In this document: positions 32,496-41,213 of the stretch, one piece after another | Position numbering within the stretch: position 1 is the stretch's first letter | Layout: each line of letters starts with the position of its first letter | Source of the DNA: Bradyrhizobium sp. AS23.2 | GTDB lineage: Bacteria > Pseudomonadota > Alphaproteobacteria > Rhizobiales > Xanthobacteraceae | NCBI RefSeq assembly: GCF_001908185.1 | Contig: NZ_LGHM01000080.1 | Span: 62,001-126,000, forward strand | DNA: 64,000 nucleotides | Direction: 5' to 3' | Program-made: the position numbers and the translations under genes | The notes under the pieces: generated by a model | Told to the model about the DNA's origin: nothing | What the model saw: the letters and a program-made list of their open reading frames with translations, nothing else | The model's database searches: none

Positions 32496-35400
32496 CTAAC
32501 TGCCACACGCGGCATGCTCCTCCGGCGAGAACTGCATCCCGAGTTCCGAGAACAGTGCTGTGGCGATGTTGAGGTGTTGTTCAGCGCTCGTCTGCTGGCC
32601 GATCCATCGGTAGCGTTTTCCGAGCCCGAGGTGGCATTGAGCCGCGAGAGGTCGCAGACCAAGCTCTTCGGCCCGGCGCAGCGTTTCGAGAAAATTCGTC
32701 TGGCATTCATCAAGGTGAGGAGGGTCTGTCGCGCCAAGCTCGGCAAGCAATCGCAGTGCGTAAGCTTCGTGGCCGCGCTCGCCATGTTTGCGTGAAAGCA
32801 TCAGCGCCCGTTGGCCGCACTGCTCAGCCTCGACCGCCCGAAGCTTTCTAAGGTATGCCTCACCCAATCGGACCAAGGTCATGGCGAGCCCGCTCATGCG
32901 GTGCATTGCGGTCGAGTCTCGTTCGGTTTCCTCCAACAGTGCAATGGCCTCGTCGAGGCGGTCGGAGAGGCAATAGGCATATCCAAGGGACGTTCCGATG
33001 AGTGGTGTCATCAGCGGTAGAATCCATGAGCGGCAGAGCTCAAGGCCCTCCTCAAGGACGCTGATGCCTCGCGGCGCTTCGCCCCGAAGGGCTAGAACAG
33101 TGCCAGCTCCGTAACAGGAGAACGCAAGGCTGTAGACGTGGTTGGCAGCTCTGGCAATTTCCATGGCCTCTTCCGCAAGGCGCAAGGCCTGGTCGAACTC
33201 GCCGAGCTCGGCAAGCGAACACACCAGATAGACCCGCCTGAAAACGCCTTGAACGCCGGTCGTTCCCATCGTGTCGGAGGCGAGATCACCGCGAAGGCGC
33301 TCAACGGCCGGAGACAATATTTGCACCGCGCGATGATGACCTCCCTGTGCCGCCAGGGCTGCTCCCAAGTGTCCACTGACGATCGTCCGAAGCGAGAGGT
33401 CGTCCAATTCGTTCGCTATAGACATCGCGCGTTCGCCCGCCTCGATCGCCGGGCCCAACTCGCCCAGCAAACGGTAGTATTGGCATATGAATGACGATGC
33501 CTGACCAAGCCTTCGCTTGTCCGCGAGTTGTATCGCCTGCGCCTCCACTCTCTGCAGTTGGCCCAGGCATTTCTCAAGGTGGCCCAAGGGGTGAAGCGCG
33601 TTGCGGAGATCAAAGCGAATATCGATGGTAAGTTCGATATTGTCTTTGGTCTCAGGCAACTTCTCGAGGATCGTGAGCGCCTGTTCGAACCAGACTCGCC
33701 CGTTCTCGAGCGCCGATCGCGAGAGCGCCTTCAATCCGGCCTGCCGCAGGTATCGAACAGCCTTGTCCGGCAACTCTCCGCGAACCGCATGCTGCGCAAG
33801 ACGCTCAATGTGCTCGCCGATCCGGTCCCGATACAGAGTCTCGATTGTGCCGACCAGTCGCGCGTGCAGCGCGCGGCGTCGCGTCCGCAGCAAGCCGTCA
33901 TACGTTACCTCGTGGGTGAGCGCGTGTACAAACGAGTACTCCACGTCCGGAAAGAACCCGGACTCGTAGAGAAAGCCGGCCGCCAGCAGCCGATCCAGCG
34001 CGTCATCCAGTGCGCCTTCCGTCAGGTCGGCCATCGGTCGAAGTACCGCCAACGGAGTCTCGCGGCCTGCAACTGAAGCAATTTGCAAAAGATTCTTGTC
34101 ACCGGGAAGCAGCCGATCTATTCGCGCCGCCAAAATGGCCTGGACGGTGGGGGGAACCTGAACATTTCCGGTCGGACGCAACAATCGATAGTGACCGCGT
34201 TCTCCGGCGAGGTATTCGGTCTCCACCAGGGACCGGACTGTTTCCTCAATGAAAAAGGGATTGCCGCCCCGCGCGATCAGAAGCTGCTTGAGTGAAGCGA
34301 GCTCAGGATCTTCACCCAGGAGTGCCTCCAGCAGATAGCGCGTGTCACGGGTCGGCAACGCGCTCAGCCGGATCTGATGGTAGTTTTCCTTGCTCCCCCA
34401 GTTGTGCTGGTAGTCGGGGCGATAGCTGACAAGCAGCACAAGGCGAGCCGAGCCCAGGACGGCGACCAAGGCATCGAGCAATTCCTGCGTTTCGCTATCC
34501 ACCCAATGGAGGTCCTCGAAGATCAAGAGGACCGGTTGTTTGCGAGCCTCCCGCAGCAATAAACTCTTCACGGCATCGATATTGCGACGCCTGCGTTGAA
34601 TTGGATCGAGCGTATGCCAGCTTTGGTCGTCGACCGGGATATCGAGCAGCGCCAATAGCGCGGAAAGCGTCGGTTCCAGCCTCTCGTCGAGAGCGAAGAT
34701 TTTCTCGACCACCTTTCGGCGCATCTCATGGAGCTCATCCCGGTCTTGGATGCCAAAGTAGCTCTTGAGAAGCGCGATGACGGGCAAGTAGCTGGTCGCC
34801 CTTCCATGCGAGATCGACGTACTGTCGAGTACCAGCCAGCCAAGCAGGCCGAGCAGCCGATTGGCGTGGGTGAACTCGTAGACGAGACGCGACTTGCCCA
34901 CGCCCGCCTCACCAATGATCGCTACCGATTGGCCCGATCCCGTGTCGGCTAGTTGCTGTGCGCGACGCAGCTCATCGAGCTCGGCCTCGCGGCCGATAAA
35001 CTGGGTCAGGCCCCGAATCGTTGCGGCCTGCAAACGAGTGCGCGCCGGCCCCGCTCCGATGACCTCATAGACCTCCTCGGGCTCGGCAAGCCCCTTCACC
35101 GGCAGCGGCCCCAGCGACCGCGCCATGACGTATCCCTCAGCCAATCGGATGGTCTTCTTCGTCGTCAGGATCGAGCCGGGCTCCGCCATCTGCTCCATGC
35201 GAGAAGCCACGTGCACGGCCTCACCGACAACGGTGTATTCCCTATCAAGCTCGTTGCTGATCGCGCAGATGACAACTTCGCCCGAGTTGAGTCCAACGCG
35301 GATCTTGAGCGGTTTATGATCAGACTGATCGACCTCCGCCAATTTGGCCAAGGAGTCCTGCATCATCAGCGCGGCGTAACAAGCCCGCACGGCATGATCC

Positions 35401-35858
35401 TCATGGGCGAGCGGCGCGCCAAAAATGGCCATGATACCGTCACCAAGGATCCGGTTGACCGTGCCCTCATAACGGTGGACGGCCTCGCACATCCGCTCGA
35501 GCACGGGGTTGAGGATCGCCTGCGCGCTCTCCGGATCTTGGCCAGATATCAGGGCCAGTGAGCCTGTGATGTCTGCGAACAGCACGCTCACCTGCTTTCG
35601 TTCGCCCGCGAGTTCGGCGGTAGAGGCGAGATTATCGTCAGGGATGAGTTGGGCAGTCTGTGGTCTCACCGCCTGAGAGCGCGCGGACAGGTAGTTTGCG
35701 ACGCCCTGACCGGTTGAATGACCGCAATGCGAACAGAACTTGGCCGTCGGCGAAACCTGAGTGCCGCAGTTCGCGCAAACGGGGGTCAGTGCCAAAGCAC
35801 ATTGTTCGCAGAACTTCGCCGCTGCGCCGTTTACGTGCTGGCACCTCGGGCAAATCAT
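32496..35858 (-). CDS. zinc-ribbon, class III adenylate/guanylate cyclase, AAA-ATPase and TPR protein
   Basis: This 1120-residue regulator has two N-terminal zinc ribbons (C3, C6, C17, C20 and C28, C31, C42, C45), then a class III nucleotide cyclase domain (about 85-265) with metal-binding D96 in LFADITGS and D140 in LGDGIMAIFG. An AAA/AfsR-like ATPase follows, with Walker A GEAGVGKS at 316-323 and Walker B LLIFEDLHW at about 444-452. The last 500 residues are helical, TPR-like repeats. Such proteins are numerous in Bradyrhizobium; they may make cAMP in answer to an unknown signal. It stands alone, with no partner gene. Confidence 0.9.
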   Translation of the reverse strand: MICPRCQHVNGAAAKFCEQCALALTPVCANCGTQVSPTAKFCSHCGHSTGQGVANYLSARSQAVRPQTAQLIPDDNLASTAELAGERKQVSVLFADITGSLALISGQDPESAQAILNPVLERMCEAVHRYEGTVNRILGDGIMAIFGAPLAHEDHAVRACYAALMMQDSLAKLAEVDQSDHKPLKIRVGLNSGEVVICAISNELDREYTVVGEAVHVASRMEQMAEPGSILTTKKTIRLAEGYVMARSLGPLPVKGLAEPEEVYEVIGAGPARTRLQAATIRGLTQFIGREAELDELRRAQQLADTGSGQSVAIIGEAGVGKSRLVYEFTHANRLLGLLGWLVLDSTSISHGRATSYLPVIALLKSYFGIQDRDELHEMRRKVVEKIFALDERLEPTLSALLALLDIPVDDQSWHTLDPIQRRRRNIDAVKSLLLREARKQPVLLIFEDLHWVDSETQELLDALVAVLGSARLVLLVSYRPDYQHNWGSKENYHQIRLSALPTRDTRYLLEALLGEDPELASLKQLLIARGGNPFFIEETVRSLVETEYLAGERGHYRLLRPTGNVQVPPTVQAILAARIDRLLPGDKNLLQIASVAGRETPLAVLRPMADLTEGALDDALDRLLAAGFLYESGFFPDVEYSFVHALTHEVTYDGLLRTRRRALHARLVGTIETLYRDRIGEHIERLAQHAVRGELPDKAVRYLRQAGLKALSRSALENGRVWFEQALTILEKLPETKDNIELTIDIRFDLRNALHPLGHLEKCLGQLQRVEAQAIQLADKRRLGQASSFICQYYRLLGELGPAIEAGERAMSIANELDDLSLRTIVSGHLGAALAAQGGHHRAVQILSPAVERLRGDLASDTMGTTGVQGVFRRVYLVCSLAELGEFDQALRLAEEAMEIARAANHVYSLAFSCYGAGTVLALRGEAPRGISVLEEGLELCRSWILPLMTPLIGTSLGYAYCLSDRLDEAIALLEETERDSTAMHRMSGLAMTLVRLGEAYLRKLRAVEAEQCGQRALMLSRKHGERGHEAYALRLLAELGATDPPHLDECQTNFLETLRRAEELGLRPLAAQCHLGLGKRYRWIGQQTSAEQHLNIATALFSELGMQFSPEEHAACGS

Positions 35859-36349
35859 CTAGGTTCCTAAAAAAACTCGTACCCACGGTACCGTCGAACT
35901 CCATTGCCAACAAGCTCGTTTTCGGCCCAGCGGCGAGATCTGCCGGCCCCAAAAGACCTGCATTTTGATGCAATTAGTGCTTCGCTGGCTTTGCAACCGT
36001 GCCGCGAGCGCAGGCACTTGGCTTCCAGACTGGAGAGAGCCCATCCCTCCCTTACCGCTACCTTAAGCCTCGCACGAACGAAGTAATTGGGGCGTTGGAG
36101 CGCCGATAGGCTTGCGAGGCTGTCTAGTCGAGTTCCGGTATCGGGGGAGTTTCGGGATTGGAGACAGGGGGCGCCGCAGGCGGCGGGAGCACCCCGTAAG
36201 ACGCTTCGCAAGACTTGCGCTCAGCGGTCGTTTGGAGAATCGGGTGCGGCATTGCCTGCGCGGCCGCGGTTCGCCGTCCCCGGTTGGAGCGATGAAGATA
36301 CCGAGCGCTGGCTGGACAACGCCAGCTCGGCCTGGTCGCAGGCCTGATG
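35859..36349. other. 491-bp gap without a supported gene
   Basis: The left part holds the promoter region of the minus-strand cyclase gene. The right part, close to the sorB 3' end, contains a plus-strand open frame (36087-36347) ending GWSDEDTERWLDNASSAWSQA. That ending looks protein-like, but its only start is a TTG without a ribosome site. It may be the remnant of a small gene. I see no repeat or RNA gene here. Confidence 0.5.
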
Positions 36350-36682
36350 CTAGTTCGCTCCCTTGGTGCTGACGAGATAGTCGACGATCGCGGGCACATT
36401 GCTTTCGTCGATGGGCGCTCTGTAGACCTTGATCATCTTCCGGACCTCGGAGTCCCAGGCGGACTTGGAGAGGGCCGGCTGGTTCAGCACCATGTCTGCG
36501 GAGTGACAGGCCAGGCAATTGTTGTTGATGGCGTCCGCGTTGGGTCCACCGGGGAATAGCGCGTCGCCCGATGGAAGCTCCACGGTCGTCGATGTGATCG
36601 CCGGGGCGGGCTGGACCCAGGCCGAGGTGGACGTCAACAGGGCAGCGAACAAGGCGCCCAGAGCAATAATGGCGTGCCGCAT
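36350..36682 (-). CDS. sorB: SorB-like c-type cytochrome subunit of sulfite dehydrogenase
   Basis: The 110-residue protein has an N-terminal signal peptide (MRHAIIALGALFAALLTSTSAWV), a haem c site NNCLACH with C56, C59 and H60, and a short C-terminal helix ending YLVSTKGAN. It fits the small monohaem subunit that accepts electrons from the molybdenum subunit in the periplasm. The probable axial Met lies in the KMIKVYRAP or DMVLNQ region. The gene starts 10 bp after the sorA stop, so the two are co-transcribed. Confidence 0.9.
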   Translation of the reverse strand: MRHAIIALGALFAALLTSTSAWVQPAPAITSTTVELPSGDALFPGGPNADAINNNCLACHSADMVLNQPALSKSAWDSEVRKMIKVYRAPIDESNVPAIVDYLVSTKGAN

Positions 36683-36692
36683 GAACTCGCTC

Positions 36693-37934
36693 CTAAATGG
36701 CGGTGATGTGAGCCGTCTCGACGACGTTGAGCATGAAACCGCTGTTATTCCAGTTGGGCACTGCGGGCTGAACGTCGCCGCTCAGATTCGTGCAGCGGAC
36801 CATGAGTGAATGATGGCCCTTCATGAGCTGGGGGATGTTCATCTGCCAGCGGCGAAAGCTGTACTTTCCGTGATCCTCGGCCAGTGTCGCGAGTTGCCAG
36901 GTCCGGCCGTCATCCATCGAAAGCTCGACCTTGGCGACGCCCGCGTCGCCTCCGAACGCTATTCCGCGGATCGTCGCGCTGCCGCCCGCTGGAAACGACG
37001 CACCTTCCGCAATATTCGTAAAAAAAGATCGCGGCACCATCCGGCTGATGGGAACCATTTTTACCCCGGTCTGGCCCGGCGCTATGTTGGCGTGCGGCGT
37101 ATCCGGAATGGTATACGCGGTCGTCATCCAGTAATTGTCGTCCGCGCGATCGAGAACCTCGATGTCGCTGAGCATCTTGATCCAATAGGTCGAGTACCAT
37201 CCCGGCACGATCAGACGCAACGGAAAGCCGTTCAGCAGCGGCAGCTGCTCCCCGTTCATCGCGAAGGCGATCATGACTTCACCGTCGCGAGCATGATCGA
37301 TGTCGAGCGACTTTCGGAAATCGGGGGCTTCGGGTACCACGGGCTCGTCCAGTCCATCGAATCGGACCTGGATCGCGCCTGACTTCACTCCCGCGCGGTC
37401 GAGCACATCCTTCAGCAGAACGCCCGCCCATCGCGCATTGCCCATTGCACCATGCGCCCACTGCGCGCCAGCGACGCGAGGTGAAAAGAAGCCCCGGGAA
37501 TTGCCCGAGCACTGGTTGACAGCCGCAAGCTCTACGCGAGGCATCTTGAGCAGATCGCTGATGGACAAGGACAGCACTTGGTTGACGTGGCCGCGCACGG
37601 CGAGCCTGAAGGCGTCGGCATCCACCGACGTCGGGATCACAGCCCAGTGCCAGCGCACATAGAACTGGTCGTTCGGCGTGAAGACGCCGCGATCGAACAC
37701 CTCCATTGGAGTTTCCAGCAGCGGCGGTCGGGTGCGCTGCAGGATCATGGACCCCTTCTGCGGGAAGTCATGCGTCACCGGCCGCTGTCGCGGACCGCCG
37801 GCAATCGGCAGCTCCACCGATTGATCGGCCCGGGCCGATGAGGTCGCGAGCGCCATGCCGGCGACTCCGATGGTGCGGAGCACGGCGCGGCGAGATAGAG
37901 CTTGAGAACGTGTGTTGTTGCGATGTTGCGGCAT
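36693..37934 (-). CDS. sorA: SorA-like molybdenum sulfite dehydrogenase, periplasmic
   Basis: The protein of about 413 residues oxidises sulfite to sulfate. A Tat signal is present (SRRAVLRTIGVAGMALATSSARA, residues 14-36), as needed for export of a folded molybdenum enzyme. The molybdenum ligand is C142 in AAVNQCSGNSRGFF. The phrases LRLIVPGWYSTYWIKML and VAKVELSMDDGRTW, the latter from the C-terminal immunoglobulin-like dimerisation domain, complete the sulfite oxidase fold. CAGGAG lies before the ATG at 37934, so the longer frame (37979) is not used. Sulfite specificity is supported by the cytochrome partner and by the regulator and exporter nearby. Confidence 0.93.
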   Translation of the reverse strand: MPQHRNNTRSQALSRRAVLRTIGVAGMALATSSARADQSVELPIAGGPRQRPVTHDFPQKGSMILQRTRPPLLETPMEVFDRGVFTPNDQFYVRWHWAVIPTSVDADAFRLAVRGHVNQVLSLSISDLLKMPRVELAAVNQCSGNSRGFFSPRVAGAQWAHGAMGNARWAGVLLKDVLDRAGVKSGAIQVRFDGLDEPVVPEAPDFRKSLDIDHARDGEVMIAFAMNGEQLPLLNGFPLRLIVPGWYSTYWIKMLSDIEVLDRADDNYWMTTAYTIPDTPHANIAPGQTGVKMVPISRMVPRSFFTNIAEGASFPAGGSATIRGIAFGGDAGVAKVELSMDDGRTWQLATLAEDHGKYSFRRWQMNIPQLMKGHHSLMVRCTNLSGDVQPAVPNWNNSGFMLNVVETAHITAI

Positions 37935-37979
37935 GGAAAGCTCCTGTCGAGCTGGGCGTGCGCTTTTATGCAGGTTCAC

Positions 37980-38210
37980 TCATCCGAGGATCAGGTCTGC
38001 AAAGGGATCTTCGACGCGCTGCTGCGACGGCGCCTGGCGCTGGTACGGCAGATGCCGGTTGGCAAGGCGGAAGCGCTCCTTCGAGTGAATGGTACTCCTG
38101 TCGCCCGAGGAATGCATCAGGCTGCTGGCATGCGCGAGCGGCGCACCGAGCGTCGAAGCGGTGATGGCAAGCAAGGCAATTGTGAGGGAAGCGCGGAGCG
38201 AACGGGTCAT
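37980..38210 (-). CDS. small secreted protein preceding sorA
   Basis: The 76-residue product begins with a clear signal peptide (MTRSLRASLTIALLAITASTLGAPLAHA). The mature part of about 48 residues is hydrophilic (His, Arg and Gln rich) and has no Cys. GGAG precedes the ATG at 38210. It lies 45 bp before sorA on the same strand and downstream of the palindrome at 38308, so it is probably the first gene of the sulfite dehydrogenase operon. I do not recognise the family. A role in maturation or metal handling is possible, but nothing in the sequence proves it. Confidence 0.6.
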   Translation of the reverse strand: MTRSLRASLTIALLAITASTLGAPLAHASSLMHSSGDRSTIHSKERFRLANRHLPYQRQAPSQQRVEDPFADLILG

Positions 38211-38307
38211 TGTAAATCTCCATCTCGATGTTCTGGCAAGCGGGATATTCAATGTGCTTGCCGCTTCCCAAGAGGTAGACTGCATTGCGGCGGCGATCTA
38301 ACGAGAT

Positions 38308-38325
38308 GATTGGATCGTTCTAATC
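38308..38325. promoter_or_regulatory. imperfect palindrome upstream of the sor operon
   Basis: GATTGGA-TCGT-TCTAATC is an inverted repeat with one mismatch in seven. It lies 98 bp upstream of the first gene of the sor operon and 110 bp after the LysR gene end. Its GAT..ATC form is like the palindrome at 40458-40478, so the LysR regulator may bind both. Confidence 0.5.
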
Positions 38326-38434
38326 GTCGGCCACGATCGAATGCGGAAAGGACGTCGTCGCGAATCGACAACGTCCGAGCGCTTCCGTCGCGGTCGGTTC
38401 AATCGTTGCGATAGAAGTGTTGCCGCAGGCCTTC

Positions 38435-39325
38435 CTACGCAGCAGCACCTGCTGCGAGGCTGGACATCAGCGCTGCTTCGGCCTTGCTCACATGCCGCTC
38501 CTTGTGACGCAAAGCGTAGAACGAACGCTTCGCCAGCTCGCCTTCCAGCTGGAACAGCCGCTTTGCCTCGATCGCCTTTTCGACCACCAGATCGGAGATG
38601 GCCGCGGCGCAGCGGCCCGTCTCGACCGCCGTTCGAATTGCCTCGTTCGAGGCGAGCTCGAGCGGCACCGTGAGGTCGGAAAGGCGCACTCCGCGCTTCT
38701 TCAGAGCCCGTTCGAACATGGCACGCGTTCCGGAGCCCGGCTCGCGAAGGATCCATGGTGTCGTGGCAATCCAGTCTGGGGGCAGCTTTCTCTGGTTCGC
38801 CAGAGGGTGTTGTGGGCCCACGACGGCGACCAGCGCGTCGCCGTCGACGCGCCGGGCCGACAATGCGCCGTCGTTAATGTCGCCCTCGATGAAGCCGAGA
38901 TCCGCCATGCCTTCGCGAACGTTGGTCGCGACGTGTTCGGTGTTGGTGATCTTCACGTCAAGCTCGATGCCGGGATAGATGGCCTTGAAAGCCAGCAGCC
39001 TCTTAGGCAGCCAGTAGCTACCGACCGTCTGGCTGGCCGCGATCACAAGCCTTCCGGCCCTGAGCCCGGCGAAGTCCCGCAGGACCTGCTCGGCGGCATG
39101 GGCACGCGCCAGCACGGCACGGGCTTCTCCGAGAAACGAGCGGCCCATATGTGTGAGAACGATGCCGCGGCCCACGCGATCGAACAGCTTGACGCCATAA
39201 CGACCTTCGAGCGCGGCGATCGCCGCGCTCGTGGCCGATTGTGTCAAATTCAACTCGCGGGCGGCTTGTGTCACGTGCTGCTTGTCGGCGACCGCGGCGA
39301 AGATCCGGAGCTGTTCGAGCGTCAT
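38435..39325 (-). CDS. LysR family regulator (YeiE-like)
   Basis: The 296-residue protein has the LysR helix-turn-helix (HVTQAARELNLTQSATSAAIAALEGRYGVKLFDR, about residues 16-49) and an effector domain of the CysB/CbbR type. It starts directly after the YeiH stop, overlapping by a few bases if the GTG at 39331 is used; I chose the ATG at 39325. In enterobacteria the LysR protein YeiE, next to yeiH, responds to sulfite. The linkage here to yeiH and to sorAB supports the same role. It probably controls both its own operon and the sor operon. Confidence 0.88.
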   Translation of the reverse strand: MTLEQLRIFAAVADKQHVTQAARELNLTQSATSAAIAALEGRYGVKLFDRVGRGIVLTHMGRSFLGEARAVLARAHAAEQVLRDFAGLRAGRLVIAASQTVGSYWLPKRLLAFKAIYPGIELDVKITNTEHVATNVREGMADLGFIEGDINDGALSARRVDGDALVAVVGPQHPLANQRKLPPDWIATTPWILREPGSGTRAMFERALKKRGVRLSDLTVPLELASNEAIRTAVETGRCAAAISDLVVEKAIEAKRLFQLEGELAKRSFYALRHKERHVSKAEAALMSSLAAGAAA

Positions 39326-39327
39326 GG

Positions 39328-40386
39328 TCACCCCGCGAATTTGATGAGAGCCAGGCTGAAGGCTGCAATGAACAGGAAGGCAAGTGCACCCAATATAGCC
39401 GGACGCAGCCCCTGAGCGTAGAGTTTCGAGACGTCGGTCTCAAGGCCCATGGCGGCGAGGGCGACCGTGAGCAGGAAGGTGGACAGGGCGACCGTCGCGT
39501 CCCTCGCGCCCTCCGGAATACTCACGACACTGTTGAGTGCGGCCACCGCAACAAAGCCGATTGCGAACCAGGGCAGGGGTGGTCTTGCCGACCTGCCGCC
39601 GGTGCCACGGGCCGCAAGCCGGGGCGCGACGCTCAGGGCGAGGACTACAGGGGCGAGCAACATAACTCGCGACAGCTTGGCGACCGTCGCGACTTCGCCG
39701 GCGTGCTGGCTGTTCTGAAAGGAGGCGGCGGCCACCTGCGCAATCTCGTGGATCGATGCCCCGCTCCAGAGTCCATAGGCGGCGCCATCGAGCTGCAGAA
39801 GATGGGGCAGCACAGGGTAGACGAACATCGCGATCGAGCCGAAGATCGTGACGCAGGCGATTGCGTAAGCAACGTCCTCGTCGGACGCCCGGGTGACGCT
39901 GTTGGTCGCGACCACCGCCGAGGCACCGCAGATCGAGGTGCCCGCAGCGATCAGTTCAGAGAGCTTTCGGTCGACACCCAGCACCCGGCCGGCTGCAAGA
40001 GTAAATCCGAACGTAGCAACGAGCGTGCCGATGACGATGAAGAGTCCGTGCGCACCCACGGCTGCAAGCTGGGTCAGCGTGATCTGAAAGCCGAGCAGCA
40101 CGATTGCGGCCCGAAGCAGACGGCGCATGCTGAAAGCAATTCCCGGGGCCGCGAAAGACGGCGTGCCGACCAGATTGCGTATCGATATCCCGATCGCGAT
40201 GGCGAGAATCATGGGGCTGAACGTCGCAATCCCTGGAACGCTGTGAAGCGATTTGGCTGCGAGCGCGATGGCGCCGGTCAGCGCGATCCCGGGGATGATT
40301 GCGCGGGCGGATTCCACACGCGCTGCGATGGTTTTGCGGATGGCGAGCTTGATTGGAGAATGGCGGATGTCGGTGGCAGATGTCAT
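39328..40386 (-). CDS. yeiH: YeiH/UPF0324 family putative sulfate (sulfite) exporter
   Basis: The 352-residue membrane protein has about ten helices and the family motifs IIPGIALTGAIAL, AIGISIRN, GTSICGASAVVATNSVTRA and WSGASIHEIAQVAAA. YeiH-type proteins are annotated as putative sulfate exporters. The ATG at 40386 has CGGAG about 8 bases upstream. The gene is followed without a gap by the LysR gene. An exporter of sulfate or sulfite beside sulfite dehydrogenase makes sense for removing the product or the toxin. Transport direction is not shown by the sequence. Confidence 0.9.
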   Translation of the reverse strand: MTSATDIRHSPIKLAIRKTIAARVESARAIIPGIALTGAIALAAKSLHSVPGIATFSPMILAIAIGISIRNLVGTPSFAAPGIAFSMRRLLRAAIVLLGFQITLTQLAAVGAHGLFIVIGTLVATFGFTLAAGRVLGVDRKLSELIAAGTSICGASAVVATNSVTRASDEDVAYAIACVTIFGSIAMFVYPVLPHLLQLDGAAYGLWSGASIHEIAQVAAASFQNSQHAGEVATVAKLSRVMLLAPVVLALSVAPRLAARGTGGRSARPPLPWFAIGFVAVAALNSVVSIPEGARDATVALSTFLLTVALAAMGLETDVSKLYAQGLRPAILGALAFLFIAAFSLALIKFAG

Positions 40387-40457
40387 TGGCGTCACTCCGG
40401 GTTACGTCAACTGTGGTCTGCGACGACAAAGTTATCTAATGGATTGATTTGTTCATT

Positions 40458-40478
40458 ATGATCGATAAAATCGATCAT
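40458..40478. promoter_or_regulatory. perfect palindrome upstream of yeiH-lysR operon
   Basis: ATGATCGAT-AAA-ATCGATCAT has two perfect 9-bp arms and a 3-bp spacer. It lies 72 bp upstream of the yeiH ATG in AT-rich sequence. The form and place fit a LysR-type regulator site, probably of the regulator encoded in the same operon. Confidence 0.75.
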
Positions 40479-40670
40479 TCGACATTGAGAGCATTTCATG
40501 GCCGGGGGCGCTAACGCTTCTGTGATCGGGCCGAAGATCGTGCCTTAGTCGTTGTTTCAGCTAGTTTTTTAAATATTCCGCTGCTCACGGCCGAAGAATT
40601 TTCGTAGCATTATGGAATAGGACGCGCGCTGCGCCGTCCAACCCCCATGCGATCAACATGGGAGTTCAGG

Positions 40671-41204
40671 ATGCACCAGCCGTCTCGCAGATTTCTCGCG
40701 ACACTCGCGAGCAGGTGTCGTTTCCGAAAAACTGGGCTCGCCGCGATCCTGTTGGGCGGGCGGGTTCTAATTGCTTGCGCGATCCCGCCGCTCGCGTTCG
40801 CGCATGAAGCCCATCCGGCCGATCCGCCGGCGGGGCTGACCGCCGAGGAATCCGCGTTCCTGAAAGAGAACGATGCGGCGATGACCAAGATGATGAACGA
40901 CATGGCGGCGAAGCCGACGGGCGACATCGATCGCGACTTCGTTGCCATGATGAACCCGCATCATCAAGGCGCCATCGATATGGCCGTGATCGAGCTGCGC
41001 TACGGCAAGAACGAGCAGCTTCGGCGGATCGCGCAGGAAATCATCGTCGACCAGATGCAGGAGATCGCCGCGATGAAGCTCGCAATCGGCGAGCCGGCGA
41101 CCGACACGACGCCTGCACCGACGCAACCGCAGGCTCTCCCCGCCGCGCACGATCATCATCATTCGGGCATGCGGATGGACAAGTCCTCCGGAATGAAACA
41201 CTAG
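40671..41204 (+). CDS. DUF305 periplasmic protein with His-rich tail
   Basis: The product of about 177 residues has an N-terminal hydrophobic export segment (TGLAAILLGGRVLIACAIPPLAFA) and the DUF305 core with FVAMMNPHHQGAIDMAVIELRYG and a QEIIVDQMQEIAAMK helix. The C-terminus is rich in His and Met (AAHDHHHSGMRMDKSSGMKH), which could bind copper or another metal. GGGAG precedes the ATG at 40671. It starts an operon with a beta-propeller protein, an ECF sigma factor and an anti-sigma factor. DUF305 proteins are often found with copper-resistance genes, but the family has no agreed function. Confidence 0.88.
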   Translation: MHQPSRRFLATLASRCRFRKTGLAAILLGGRVLIACAIPPLAFAHEAHPADPPAGLTAEESAFLKENDAAMTKMMNDMAAKPTGDIDRDFVAMMNPHHQGAIDMAVIELRYGKNEQLRRIAQEIIVDQMQEIAAMKLAIGEPATDTTPAPTQPQALPAAHDHHHSGMRMDKSSGMKH

Positions 41205-41213
41205 GAGCGAAAC

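Noticed and set aside
36063..36518. A 151-residue minus-strand frame overlapping sorB
   Set aside because: It overlaps the signal-peptide-bearing cytochrome gene in another frame and is Arg/Pro-rich shadow sequence.
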